Positions 11,129 to 22,994 of a stretch of DNA of 64,000 bases are shown here, piece after piece. Made by a program: the position numbers and the translations under genes. Source of the stretch: Candida dubliniensis CD36. Taxonomy: Eukaryota > Ascomycota > Pichiomycetes > Serinales > Debaryomycetaceae. The DNA is taken from NCBI RefSeq assembly GCF_000026945.1, contig NC_012862.1:1666501-1730500 (forward strand). The letters run 5' to 3'. The notes under the pieces are model-generated. The model was not told the DNA's origin. It worked only from the letters and a program-made list of their open reading frames with translations, and ran no database searches. Position 1 is the stretch's first letter; each line of letters opens with the position of its first letter.

Positions 11129-11452
11129 TATAGGAGAATAGGAACCCCAAATTTTCTCTCAAATTTTCTCTAAACTGAGGAAGGGAGGAAGGAAGGAAGG
11201 AAGGAAAGAAAAGCAACAACGAAATCCGTCAGAAAAATATTTAACGGCAAAAGAAAATTTCCAACTTCTTTTAAGGTGGAAGAAAAAAAGCTATCAACAA
11301 GATCATCAACCATATCTTTAACAAATAGATATATCCATTTTCAATTAATCAAAAAGAATATATATATACTAGTATTTTCAATCTATTACTTGATAAAGAA
11401 TTATTTCTTATTATCATATATCCTAATAGTTACTACGATATACTCATTAATA
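11129..11452. promoter_or_regulatory. Divergent promoter region of YSA1 and SUS1
   Basis: 324 bases between divergent starts. They contain a GGAA tetranucleotide repeat (about 11178-11205) and AT-rich sequence with TATATATA near 11360. The frame upstream of the SUS1 ATG happens to be open but has no ATG and a hydrophobic, unrelated translation, so it is leader rather than coding. Confidence 0.45.
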
Positions 11453-11794
11453 ATGACAAGTAACAATCCTCAACAAGATGAATTAGATCAAATCAAATCG
11501 AAAATTCAAGATAATTTAATTTCATCTGGGAATTATGATATAATAAATAAACAATTAAAATTACAACTTTATGAAAGTGGATGGTATGATAAAGTATCAC
11601 AAATTGCTTCAAGAGAATTAATAGAACATCAACAAGTTAACAACAACAACAATGATGATGGTGATAAGAAAGATTTAACATTTGATCAATTATTTGCATT
11701 TATTAAACCAAAAGCTGAAGAATTGGTGCCTAATGAAGTTAAACAAGATATTTTGGATCGGATAACTAAATATTTAGATGATATAATACAATAA
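11453..11794 (+). CDS. SUS1: Sus1/ENY2 subunit of SAGA and TREX-2
   Basis: Small (113 aa) ENY2-family helical protein shared by the SAGA deubiquitinase module and the TREX-2 mRNA-export complex at the nuclear pore. Supporting motifs are the N-terminal helix DELDQIKSKIQDNLISSGNYD, then LKLQLYESGWYDKV (the diagnostic ENY2 L-x2-L-x3-GW segment), SRELIEH and a C-terminal helix VPNEVKQDILDRITKYLDD. An Asn/Asp insertion (VNNNNNDDGDKKD) sits between helices. The start is the ATG giving MTSNNPQQDE, with no ATG in frame upstream. Unlike S. cerevisiae SUS1, which has two introns, this copy reads through without interruption. Length and motif order fit the family. Confidence 0.9.
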   Translation: MTSNNPQQDELDQIKSKIQDNLISSGNYDIINKQLKLQLYESGWYDKVSQIASRELIEHQQVNNNNNDDGDKKDLTFDQLFAFIKPKAEELVPNEVKQDILDRITKYLDDIIQ

Positions 11795-12377
11795 AGAGTA
11801 TGGGGTTAACCAATAGAAAGAGAGAAATAAACTGGGAAACATAAAGGATGGATTCAAGACTAATGATAATAGATGATTAATAGTAGTTTGGAAGAACATA
11901 TAGGTTAGTAAATAAACGTAATAGATTTATTACTACTGTTGTTTTCATAGTGTGATTGCATTTTAATAGAAGTGTCCAATGTCGTGGTAGGAATCTAGGC
12001 AATGTCGTAGCATAGATATATTTATGTATGCGACATTTATAAATTTTTTTTTTTAACCAATCAGTCTCATTTTTTTATTGCTTAGGACACCAGAAGAAAA
12101 ACTTTCGGTACTCTCTTTCAATACCAAAGCAGAAATTTTTTTTTGTTTCAATTCCATTACTGACTTTTTTGTAATTAATTGAAGAAATAACCACAACAAG
12201 ACATTCATTGTATTCTTAATAGAATTAGTATAATCATCTTTCCAAGGACCTATATATATATTCATTTTCATCATTTCTTACAATTCATTATAATATAACA
12301 CCTTATTTATTTATTCCATATTGACATAACAACACATCCACACATTTACCCATATATATAAATATATACCTATCATT
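11795..12377. promoter_or_regulatory. Upstream region of the complex I NDUFS7 gene with CCAAT boxes
   Basis: 583 bases between SUS1 and the NDUFS7-type gene. CCAAT occurs at 11808-11812 and 12057-12061 (317 bases before the ATG), and a TATATATAAATATATA element lies close to the start (about 12353-12368). CCAAT is the target of the HAP2/3/5 complex, which in Candida controls respiratory genes together with Hap43. Functional use here is inference. Confidence 0.35.
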
Positions 12378-13034
12378 ATGTATTCATTATCTAAAAGAAC
12401 ATTGTTTCAACAATTAAACAAACAAATCACCACCACCACCACACTTAATACCGTCATACCATCAATTAATCATATCTCATCACATCGTTATGTATCTACT
12501 AAAGAATTAACTCCTTCAACATTACCTACAGATTTCCCATTAATGTCAGAAAAGAAAGCTACTAATGCTGCTGATTATGTATTAACTTCATTAGATATGA
12601 TTGCTAATTGGGCCAGAAAATCATCATTTTGGCCCGTTACTTTTGGTTTAGCTTGTTGTGCAGTAGAAATGATGCATGTATCAGCACCAAGATATGATCA
12701 AGATAGATTAGGGATTATTTTTAGAGCTTCACCTCGTCAATCAGATATTATGATTGTTGCTGGGACATTAACTAATAAAATGGCTCCAGCATTAAGACAA
12801 GTTTATGATCAAATGCCCGATCCAAAATGGGTTATATCTATGGGATCATGTGCAAATGGTGGTGGTTATTATCATTATTCTTATTCAGTGGTTAGAGGTT
12901 GTGATAGAGTTATCCCAGTTGATATATATGTTCCAGGTTGTCCTCCAACTGCTGAAGCTTTGATGTATGGTGTTTTCCAATTACAGAAAAAAATGATGAA
13001 AACTAGAATCACCAGATTATGGTACAGAAGTTAA
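12378..13034 (+). CDS. Mitochondrial complex I 20-kDa subunit (NDUFS7/PSST/NuoB)
   Basis: Core subunit of NADH:ubiquinone oxidoreductase that binds iron-sulfur cluster N2, the last electron donor to ubiquinone, in the matrix arm. The 218-residue protein begins with a basic, Ser/Thr-rich mitochondrial presequence of roughly 40 residues. The conserved NuoB fold follows: [16 protein letters not shown] with tandem Cys93-Cys94, [35 protein letters not shown] with Cys158, and [18 protein letters not shown] with Cys188. All four N2 cluster ligands are therefore present. Length matches fungal NDUFS7 and the ATG opens a clear targeting sequence. Presence of this gene indicates a yeast with proton-pumping complex I, unlike S. 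cerevisiae. Confidence 0.97.
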
Positions 13035-13426
13035 AACTGTTTTCTTTTTGTTTGCATTTTTGTTTGTATATTAGTGAAAGATGGGATAATGTATGACTGT
13101 TGAGGTTTGTTCATTTCTCATTTTTTATATAGGCTTTTAATATAGTTAGTTACAGTTTTTTAAAGAATCAAAAGTTTATTCATAGTAATAAGGTGTTGAT
13201 TATCTTTAGTTTGTAGATTTATCAACTTTGATCCTAATAATCATTTGCAGACTAAAATCAATATAAACAATTAGTAGCCAATTCTCCTTTTACAACGCAT
13301 AAGATCAACTTCTTCTTTTCACTATTGCTGGGATTTAACTTAAAACAATGATATATATTATATTGTACAACAACCCCCAAAACTAACGAACTAACTAACT
13401 AACTAATTAACTAATTAACCAATTAT
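13035..13426. other. Intergenic, 3' of the NDUFS7 and ATG32-type genes
   Basis: About 390 bases between convergent genes. AT-rich, with a CTAA/TTAA repeat (about 13384-13420) just beyond the minus-strand stop codon. Contains the two 3' UTRs; nothing else seen. Confidence 0.45.
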
Positions 13427-14407
13427 TTATGAAAAAAATTTTATAACAATTACCCAACCACCTTTAATATATTCAACAATTTTCTTACTAAAAATAGTTA
13501 AATAATTCATTTCTTTACTTAAATCAGTAGTATTACTAGTAATAACTTCTGGTGTTGTTATTGTTGTTGTTGTTGTTGCCAGAACCAGGGGTAATAATTT
13601 TTCTACTATTGATACCATACCAAAGGCAATACCCATACCTAAACCTAATCCAATTGAAAATCCAAATAAAAGACTCCAATTATCAATAAATATAACTCCT
13701 AATGGATCATGATAATAACAAGAATAAGAATAACAGTTACTACTCAATTTATTATTATTATTATTATTATCTTCCCAAATTTGTCCATCTATTTCACAAT
13801 GATCATCATTCACCATTAATACCATATCTGTATTAGTACTTCTAGTGGTTGCAGTTGTGGTGTTGGGATTTCTTTTTGTAAGAGCAGTATCTAAATTAGA
13901 ATATTGTATATCAGCAATACCTTCCAAACATTGAATTACAAATGAATTAACGTCATTATTTGATAGAATAGTTATTTTTGGTTTATATTGTGATTGCATA
14001 GTCATAGTTGGCATAATAAGTTTATCCTTATCTTCTTGTTGGGGTGATTCTTCCTGTTCTTCCTGTTCTTCTTCTTCTTCTTCTTCTTCTGATTCAAGAA
14101 CTAATGCATCACATATATTATGAGGCAAATTACCATCTAAATCTAATTCTTCACCATCAGAAGATAAAATACTTTCAGGAACACGTATATCAATATTATG
14201 CCATGAACCAAGAGAAAATTCATCAGGTGTCATCATTCGTGGTGGGGAAGTAATAATTGGTTGTGGTTGTGGTTGTGGAAGGCGTAATTCAGGATGATGA
14301 TTTATTAGATCAAGAACCAGAGATGGAGGAAGTGGTGGAGAAGGTGATGAAGGATTTCTCTTAGATGTAGTAATAGTAGATCTTGAAGTTGATGTATTTA
14401 ATGACAT
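13427..14407 (-). CDS. ATG32: Atg32-type mitophagy receptor
   Basis: Atg32 is a single-span outer-mitochondrial-membrane protein that binds Atg8 and Atg11 to send mitochondria to autophagy. The 326-residue product has the family plan. SLVLDLINHHPEL (about 29-41) precedes GSWHNI (67-72), an Atg8-interacting W-x-x-I motif that aligns with GSWQAI of yeast Atg32. Just after it, SILSSDGEEL (79-88) resembles the SILSS-acidic segment that CK2 phosphorylates for Atg11 binding. An acidic run (105-120), a KITILSNNDVNSFVIQCL block (about 144-161) and one membrane span (about 241-275, Gly-rich) follow, then a short Thr-rich tail presumably in the intermembrane space. It is considerably shorter than the 529-residue S. 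cerevisiae protein, mainly in the middle. Overall sequence identity is clearly low, so the call rests on ordered motifs and topology. Confidence 0.75.
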   Translation of the reverse strand: MSLNTSTSRSTITTSKRNPSSPSPPLPPSLVLDLINHHPELRLPQPQPQPIITSPPRMMTPDEFSLGSWHNIDIRVPESILSSDGEELDLDGNLPHNICDALVLESEEEEEEEEQEEQEESPQQEDKDKLIMPTMTMQSQYKPKITILSNNDVNSFVIQCLEGIADIQYSNLDTALTKRNPNTTTATTRSTNTDMVLMVNDDHCEIDGQIWEDNNNNNNKLSSNCYSYSCYYHDPLGVIFIDNWSLLFGFSIGLGLGMGIAFGMVSIVEKLLPLVLATTTTTITTPEVITSNTTDLSKEMNYLTIFSKKIVEYIKGGWVIVIKFFS

Positions 14408-15694
14408 TATTTAGAAGGGAAGGGAACTAAGGAGGAGGGGTGGAGAGTGGTGGCGTTGCAATCAAAAAGAAAGATAGAATAATAATCAAATAATAATAAT
14501 GAAGTAAAGTAAAGTAACAACAAATGAATTAAAGAATCAAATAAAAGAGAAAGAAAAAGAGAAAGAGAAAGAGGGGAAAAGAATGCAATAAGGAGGTTTA
14601 TATTATTATATATAATAAGTAGTAAGTAGTAGTGTATATGATTCATTTTTTTTTTTTTTTTTTTTTTTTGGGTTATCAGTAAGTAAGTAAGTAAGGCGTA
14701 GCATGATGATAAGGGGCACACACTCACATTCACAGCCATAGTTACACAAAACTAATCCCTCCTCCTACTCCTCCACCTCTCCCTCCTTTAATCATGAACT
14801 CTCCACAAGTAATTCGCCTTTGATTGTTATTTCCTTCCTTCTCTAGACGTGTGTTTTTTTTTTTGCCTCAGTTCATTATACCGATTAACAACAACAATAG
14901 ATTACTACTATGTTATACATATGGCTGACATTGACATTGATGCATTAATAGGAGATTTATATTATGAACTGATTGATTACCATATCCGGCTCGGCATTTG
15001 AAGTACAATTCTCTTGTTAGATTTGTTGACTTCATATTAATCCTCCTTTGATAACTGAAGTAGGCAATGAATTCTTCTATTGTATTAATATCAGATTTTG
15101 TAAATCTATAATTGAAAATGACAATTATTCTTACCCAGAAATAAATCAAAACTAGAGGAAAGTATGAATTTTTGAATCCAATTTAGTATAAACATCGTGT
15201 GGATTGAATTCATGGTTGGTTGTTTGTAAACTCTATTTTGATCACTATCGAAAAAAAAAAAAACAAATAAGAAGAAGTCTAATTTTAGTAATATCATCTC
15301 ATTTCTATTATTATTCTGTATTGAGTGTTCAACCAAAGTAGGTATGCTTAGTTACCACAGATGAACACAAAAGTATTACTTTTCTTTTGAAAGTTTTCGC
15401 CAATATTACTGGAAAAAAAAAAAAAAAAAAAACAACATCCAATTATTTAGAAATTCAATTCCATCAAATTAATTGGCAACTAAATATATCAATACTAATA
15501 TTGGTTACTTAACAGAAGGTGATATACCTCCCCATCAGGTTTATCTGATTGAAAATAATTCTTAATTGTAGTTATAGATAATCAAAATGTTAGAACACAC
15601 TACCACTTCTTTTTTTTTTTTCTCTCTCTTGTGTTGATTCTTCTTTTTCTTCAAACTTCTTAGGCAAACAACTCTATCACAACTACATACTACA
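14408..15694. promoter_or_regulatory. Divergent intergenic region of ATG32-type gene and RRD1
   Basis: About 1.29 kb between divergent genes. It contains GAAA/GA purine tracts (14550-14575), a T run of about 23 (14646-14669) followed by GTAA repeats, an A run of about 20 (15412-15431) and CT-rich sequence just before RRD1. Short minus-strand open frames here are low-complexity and not convincing. No RNA gene recognised. Confidence 0.4.
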
Positions 15695-16894
15695 ATGAAT
15701 TGGACAAGTCCATCTAAAAAGATATATGATTCTGCTGATTTAAAAAATTTTGAAAAATCAATTGCATTTGAAAAATTACAGAAAACATTACAACATATTA
15801 TCCTTCTTGTTGAAAATCATAAAATCCCCATTGGAATATTAAATGTTGATATTGTCACTAGACCAGGTAGGATAGGATCAATAGCATTACCATCATTAAT
15901 AGAATCTTCTTCTTCTTCTTCATCTTCTTCCTCCAACAACAAAAATACTTCATCAAGTAGGAATGTTGAAATATTAATTGAATTATTCCAATATCTTAAT
16001 AAAATCATAGATGATACTCCACCTTTAGAAGGCCCAACAAGATTTGGGAATCTTGCTTGTAGAGATTGGCATGATAAAATTGATGTTATTCCTATACTAA
16101 AAAAATTAAGCTATCCTGATGAATTAGTAAAAGATATTGATGGGTTTTTATTGGAAGCTAATTATTATTTAATAAATTCATTTGGTTCTAAAATAAGATT
16201 AGATTATGGTACTGGTCATGAATTATCATTTCTTGCCTTTATTGGATCATTAATTGAATTTAAATTATTAAATGATATTACGGGCACGGAAATACTAGTA
16301 ATATTTTCCCATTATTATGATCTTGTTCGAAGATTAATTTTAATTTATAATTTAGAACCAGCTGGATCTCATGGTGTATGGGGATTAGATGATCATTTCC
16401 ATTTGATATATATTCTTGGAGCTTCACAATTTGTTAATGATAAATTAGCTCCCGTGGTTCAAAGAGCACTTTCAAGTCAAGTGATTAATTCTTGTAAATT
16501 AACTAATCTTTATATTAATGCCATTGCGTTTATTTTCCGATTGAAAAGTGGACCATTTAATGAACATTCACCAATAATTTTTGATATTCATAATAAAGTT
16601 TTTTCATGGACAAAAGTAAGACAAGGGTTAATAAAAATGTATATGGTGGAAGTGTTTAATAAATTCCCCGTATTACAACATTTTTGGTGTGGTCAAGTTT
16701 TATATCCTTGGAAAGATCATCAAGGGAATGATTTACCTGTAAATGAAAAAGAAGAGACAGATAAAGAATCAGATAGAGTACCGGAACCTATTTCTTCTCC
16801 AACAAAAGCACCAAGTTCAACATCAAAAATACCATTTACTCCAGCTCCATGGGCAAATACTACTCGTGCAGTACCCCGCAATACCAGAAGTTAG
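15695..16894 (+). CDS. RRD1: PP2A phosphatase activator, PTPA family (Rrd1)
   Basis: PTPA-type peptidyl-prolyl isomerase that activates PP2A-class phosphatases and acts downstream of TOR. The 399-residue protein contains the family landmarks in order: [115 protein letters not shown]. The [11 protein letters not shown] segment forms the ATP/Mg and substrate pocket in PTPA. The Pro/Ser/Thr-rich tail after the conserved core, starting around ...[12 protein letters not shown], matches Rrd1 rather than the shorter Rrd2. A Ser run (about residues 70-80) and Asn stretch interrupt the N-terminal part. No intron. The next gene downstream is histone H3 on the same strand. Confidence 0.9.
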
Positions 16895-17984
<1,090 letters not shown>

Positions 17985-18940
17985 GCAAAGAAAAAGACTC
18001 TTTTTTTTTTTTGATTTAGGATGCTCTATTTTTTGTATGGGAATGAATGGGTGATGATGGCGGTTATAAGGTTATATTTCTAACTAGGTGGCGATGATGA
18101 TTAGTTCTTCTTATTTTTTTTTTTATTTATGTATTTTGTTTTAATCTTTTTATTCTTTTTATTGGATTTTATTGTTTTTTTTTTATAGTATTTTTAAGGA
18201 ATATATCTTTATTATTATTACAATTTAGAGTTCTCTAATTTGATGATAATGATATTAGGGGAAATGGTAAACTACAAGAATTGCCAATGAATGACAACAC
18301 AGTGCTAGACTATTTGTACTAGATTGACAAAGATTAATGATGCATTCAAAATCTCTCTCTCTCTCTTTCTATACATATACATAAAATATTAAACCAAGTA
18401 ACGATAAAGTACCAAATATATATAATGATAATACTACTACTACTTATAATAAACAAAATCATCAATAAACAGAAACAAAAACAAAAACGAAAAATTACAA
18501 AAATATGAAAAAATATGAAAAAAACAACAAGTAATCATTGCAAAAATATTAAATAAAAAACAACCAACCAACCCTTCTTCCTTACCAAACAACAGTATCA
18601 ATAATAATTGGTATCAAAAAGAAACCTTTCAGAAACATCACTAATAGATTAAAACAAAGAAACAACAAAATAAATATATCAATGGAACCAATTAATGCAA
18701 AAAAAAAAACAAAAACAAAAAAGTCCAATTATATATAAACAAGAACAAAAACATCAAAAACATCAAAAACATCAAATCTTTAAACAAAAACATCTCCTTA
18801 ATATATGCCATTAATGTGTGTATGTGAATGTGTTTGTATGTGTGAAAATAAAAAAAAAAAAGACAATAAATATAAACCCAAATCATTTCATATTATTTCA
18901 TTTCATTTAATTTAATTTCTACTCCGAATTATGTTATAAT
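17985..18940. other. Intergenic, 3' of histone H3 and NGR1
   Basis: About 960 bases between convergent genes. T-rich just after H3, then AT-rich with a CT repeat (about 18352-18367), A-rich pentamer repeats (about 18474-18490) and a repeated ACATCAAAA unit (about 18748-18776). A long 3' UTR for NGR1 is plausible. No gene seen. Confidence 0.4.
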
Positions 18941-20283
18941 TTATTCATTCTCCTTATCTTTCACATCATCATCATCATCATTGTCATTGTCAACATTATT
19001 ATCGTTCTTTGTTGTAGAAGTTTTATCTTCATCTTCCTCCTCATCTTTGATCTTATTCTTTTCTTGATTGTAATTTTCTGGTATTAATTGTTGATACAGT
19101 TGTATATCTGATGATACACCATACCTTGGATTTATCATATAACTATACTGCCCACCATCATTACTTTCATCACTTGGTTCAGAATTTAAATTCATTTTAT
19201 CCATAGCATGAGTTAAATCTTCTTGTGCAACTTGATGACCATTATTACCACTATTACTGGCAGTATTAGATAAAAATGATGTCTTAATAGAATTCAGATG
19301 ATCTCCATTATGCCCACCAATATTTGTAGTTGTATCAGAAGTATCCCTACCATTATCTTCTACAACATATTGACTATGTCGAGGAATATTTTGATATTGG
19401 GGAACATGAGGAAGTATAGGCATATTTAGACCATGAATTGGTGGTGGTGGTAAATTCATTGTCCCCATTTGTGGTGGTACAACAGATGGCGGTACTGATG
19501 GTGGCGGTGGTGCGACTTGTCGATGTTGAGGAGGAATATTTGGTGGTATATTTGGTGGATATCCACCACCGGCAGCAGCAGCGGCAGCAGCGGCAGCAGC
19601 AATCGCACTAGCAGGATCCATACCCATAGATAATGCTGCATGAACTTGTAATTGTGCTGCTTGTGCTACTTGTTGTTGTTGTTGTTGATATTTCTTATTA
19701 CTAATAGATACTCTCCCCCAACTTAATCTCACTCTATTACCACCAATAACAAATCCTTGCATTGCTGCAATTGCTTCTTCTGCTTCTTCTCTAGTTGAAT
19801 ATTTTACAAATCCACAATTTTTACCAGGTGGGATTTTAACTTGTTGTATCAATCCAAATGGTTTAAATAATGTATGCAAAGTCGGTTCAGAAACATCTGC
19901 CGATAATCCTCCCACAAAAACAGTAGTATTATTAGGATCAGCAAATTGTTGTGACTGCTGTTGATGTTGGTGAGAATGCTGATGATGTTGATGAGGTTGT
20001 CCTAACATTGGTTGCATTAGATTGGGTGATTGCATCATATCTAAACTAAATCCTTCTAATTCTGGGCCACCTCCACCAGAAGTTTGACCATAATATCCAT
20101 ATATAGGACTACCTCCAAGTTGACCATTAGGTCCCATGGGTGGCATAAACATCAATTCCGGAGGTACCGTTGGTGCACCTGCTTGTGGTAAAGGTGATGA
20201 ATTGGGATCACCATTAAAATATTCTCCTCCTATATGCATATTAGGTCCACCCCCACCATGTCTCGAAATTAAAGAAGGTACAG

Positions 20284-20334
<51 letters not shown>

Positions 20335-21319
20335 GCTGCTGCAGTGGAAAGCGATGATTATTAAATCTTCTAGTCAAATTCCTAGGCGTGGCTAGTGCAA
20401 CTCTCAATGGTCTACCAGCAAACCAAGCCCCATTCATTTCAATTAATGCTCTTTGTCTTTCCAGTTCTTCAGTAAATCTGACAAATCCAAAACATCTAGA
20501 TTTCCCTGATATTGGATCAGTCATTACTCGAACTGTTTTAATTGAATTGGGGAAATTTTTTTGGAAAAATGCCAACAAGTGTGCTTCTGTTGTCGATGCT
20601 GATAAATCACCCACAAATAAAGAATATTCCGGTGTTTGAACTATGGGAGCAGAAAGAGTAGCTCCACTAGCCCAATTTAAACGGAAATATTTTTTTTGAT
20701 TATCAGGATTATTAGGGAAATTCAGTTGTGAAGGCATAGCAATATCAGGTAATAATTGTCCATTTAAACTTAATGCATGTTGAGCATCTTCAAATGACTC
20801 AAATTCAACAAAACAATACCCTGAATTAGTTAATCCTTGGAAACTAAAATCAGGTTTCATATTTTTAGGTTTAATAATTTTCACCACCACTTTTTTCTGT
20901 AAAATACTCCACCATAAATCCCGAATAGCATTTTCATCAAGCCAAGGATCTAAATCTCCCATCCATAAAGTTCGAGGTTTATTATCTAAATCTGATCCCG
21001 TTGTTGATTCTTGATCAGCTGCAATTGCTGTTGATTGCTGTGTAGAAATTGGTGGATTTGGTACAGTGTAACCTGAAAGTAATTCTTGTTCCTGTTGATG
21101 TTGTTGACTGGCAATACTAGAAGTTGTATGAGGATTGATTGTCACTTTAGATGTAGGAGTTGTTACTGATTCTTGAATATGTTGTTGATGTTGAGGAGAT
21201 GTGGTGGTAAATGTGGACATTGAATTGGTGGTGGTAGTGGTGTTTGTGTTATCATAATTAGATGAAGTTGTGGTTCCAGGATGATATTCATCCTTACCAT
21301 TTGGTATATAAGTCCCCAT
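18941..21319 (-). CDS. NGR1: Three-RRM RNA-binding protein, Ngr1/Nam8 family
   Basis: RNA-binding protein of the Ngr1/Nam8/TIA-1 group, which controls mRNA stability or splicing. The 792-residue product has three RRMs: about 116-217 (TLWMGDLDPWLDENAI ... GYCFVEFESFEDAQHAL), 232-312 (SLFVGDLSASTTEAHLL ... CFGFVRFTEELERQRAL) and 467-537 (TVFVGGLSADVSEPTLH ... CGFVKYSTREEAEEAI). RNP1 and RNP2 aromatics are present in each. A poly-Q run of about 20 separates RRM2 from RRM3, which is where Ngr1 also has Q/N-rich sequence. After RRM3 come an Ala run, Pro-rich stretches (PPNIPPNIPPQ) and an Asp/Glu-rich tail. The spacing RRM1-RRM2-linker-RRM3 and the size favour Ngr1 over Nam8, but I cannot exclude the latter. 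Confidence 0.8.
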
Positions 21320-22994
21320 AAATCAAATCACGTATAATGGAAATGAATTGGAAATCTCTTAAAAAGAATGGGAAAAGTTAAGTACAAAAAAAATTGATAG
21401 CAAACTCTAGTGTGGTAAAAAAAAAAAAAGAGTTGTCAATATGGATTAGTTTCCACTCCCTGCCAAAAAAAAAAAAATGAATATACTAAATAAATTCAAT
21501 CAATTGTAATATTACCAATGTATAGATTGTCAGGATGTAAACACTCATACACACACACACACACACACACACAAGAAGAAGTGAATTGTTGTACTCTTTT
21601 AAAGTTGAGTGTAGTTAGAAAATGTAATTTAGGGGGAATTTGGTTAAACTTCTTCTTTATTAATATTAATTCAGGAACGACAAAAGAAAAAGGAGAGAAA
21701 GAAAGAAAGAAAGAAAAAAAAAAAGAGAAGGACACTCACACAATAATAAACCAGACCAGAACAGAACAATTGGACAAAGAATGTTTCCCTAATCTGCTAC
21801 ATTTCTTCAGGGTTACTATTGTTTATCATTGTTTTATAATTGATTTCAAATGAATATGTGGATAATGAAAAACATGCATGTAATCGTTTCTATGTTCTAA
21901 AGTTGTTACAAAACTATCCAAGGATCATAAATCATGCTTAATTTCAAATTGGTGTGTTAGATTCTTTTTCTTTTCGATTGAAAATTTCAAGTTGTAGAAG
22001 TTGATTACTTGAGTAATTGATGGAATAAATTCCAATTGAACATAATTTTTCAATTCATAGCAATTGAAATGAATTACTTACTAACCAAGTTTAGGATGAA
22101 ATTAGTAAATGTTGGCTAGCCTAAAAACCCACCCACCCATTCACACACACACACACCCACACAATCTAAACTCCGCAAAAAGAATATTCTAACGAGGAAC
22201 ACACTTACACTCACACACACAAACACAAACACAAACACAACATTGAACTGAATTGAACTGTGTCCCACATCAGATTAAGCAAAAAAACAAAATGAAATTC
22301 AGATAACATAACAATTCAATTTATTTGTTAGTCCAGTGTTATTACTTAAGGTTAATAGCTATAATTAGAGTCAATTGAGAATACACTGCTTTGCCTTGGT
22401 TCATTTCAGAAACTCAACTCCGCCCACTGAATCTGGAGTAAATCAATTTTTGGCGATAGTACACACCCCTATTTGTTGATAGTTGTATATTCCGTCGATA
22501 TCAACCACATAATGATAGATTCACACTAACAGAGTGTGTATAAATGATCCATCGAGTATGAGCTTGCCAAGTCATTTGAAAACAGATAAATGTAAACCAC
22601 GACTCTTTCTTGGTAGTTCTCAAAATGAAGCAATTCACGCCTTTTTTGGATACTATCTATTCAATACACAATTTTCTAAAACCACCTAAAGTGACACACC
22701 TTGAATAAACTAACCATTTAAGTTAGGTATAATAGTGACAAACTAGTTACTTCATCTACATTACTTGATCATTTTCAATCTGTTCTAATTCTTATGTTCC
22801 TGCATATTATCTAACTTCCGAAAAAGTAAAAAAAAAAAAAAATTGATGTGAATTGTAAACAAACAAGATCACCACAAACAAACAAAAGAGAACAAAAAAA
22901 ATTACTGACACCCTCTTCACCTGTTATATTTACCAAAACTCAAGGTACAATTGAATAAAGGATATTTTTTTGTTTTGTTATATCTCAAAAAATT
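21320..22994. promoter_or_regulatory. Divergent intergenic region of NGR1 and NUD1
   Basis: About 1.67 kb between divergent starts. It contains a CA dinucleotide run (21549-21573), a GAAA repeat (about 21698-21725), CA/CACAAA repeats (about 22140-22240) and A runs. No ORF or RNA gene convinces. Likely holds both promoters and long leaders. Confidence 0.4.
21549..21573. repeat. CA dinucleotide microsatellite
   Basis: About 12 uninterrupted AC units in the NGR1 upstream region; probably polymorphic between strains. Confidence 0.85.

Noticed and set aside
12053..12274. 73-codon minus-strand ATG frame upstream of the complex I gene
   Set aside because: It has an ATG and some Trp, but no recognisable motif, lies in the promoter of the NDUFS7 gene and covers its CCAAT box. 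A frame of this length is expected by chance.
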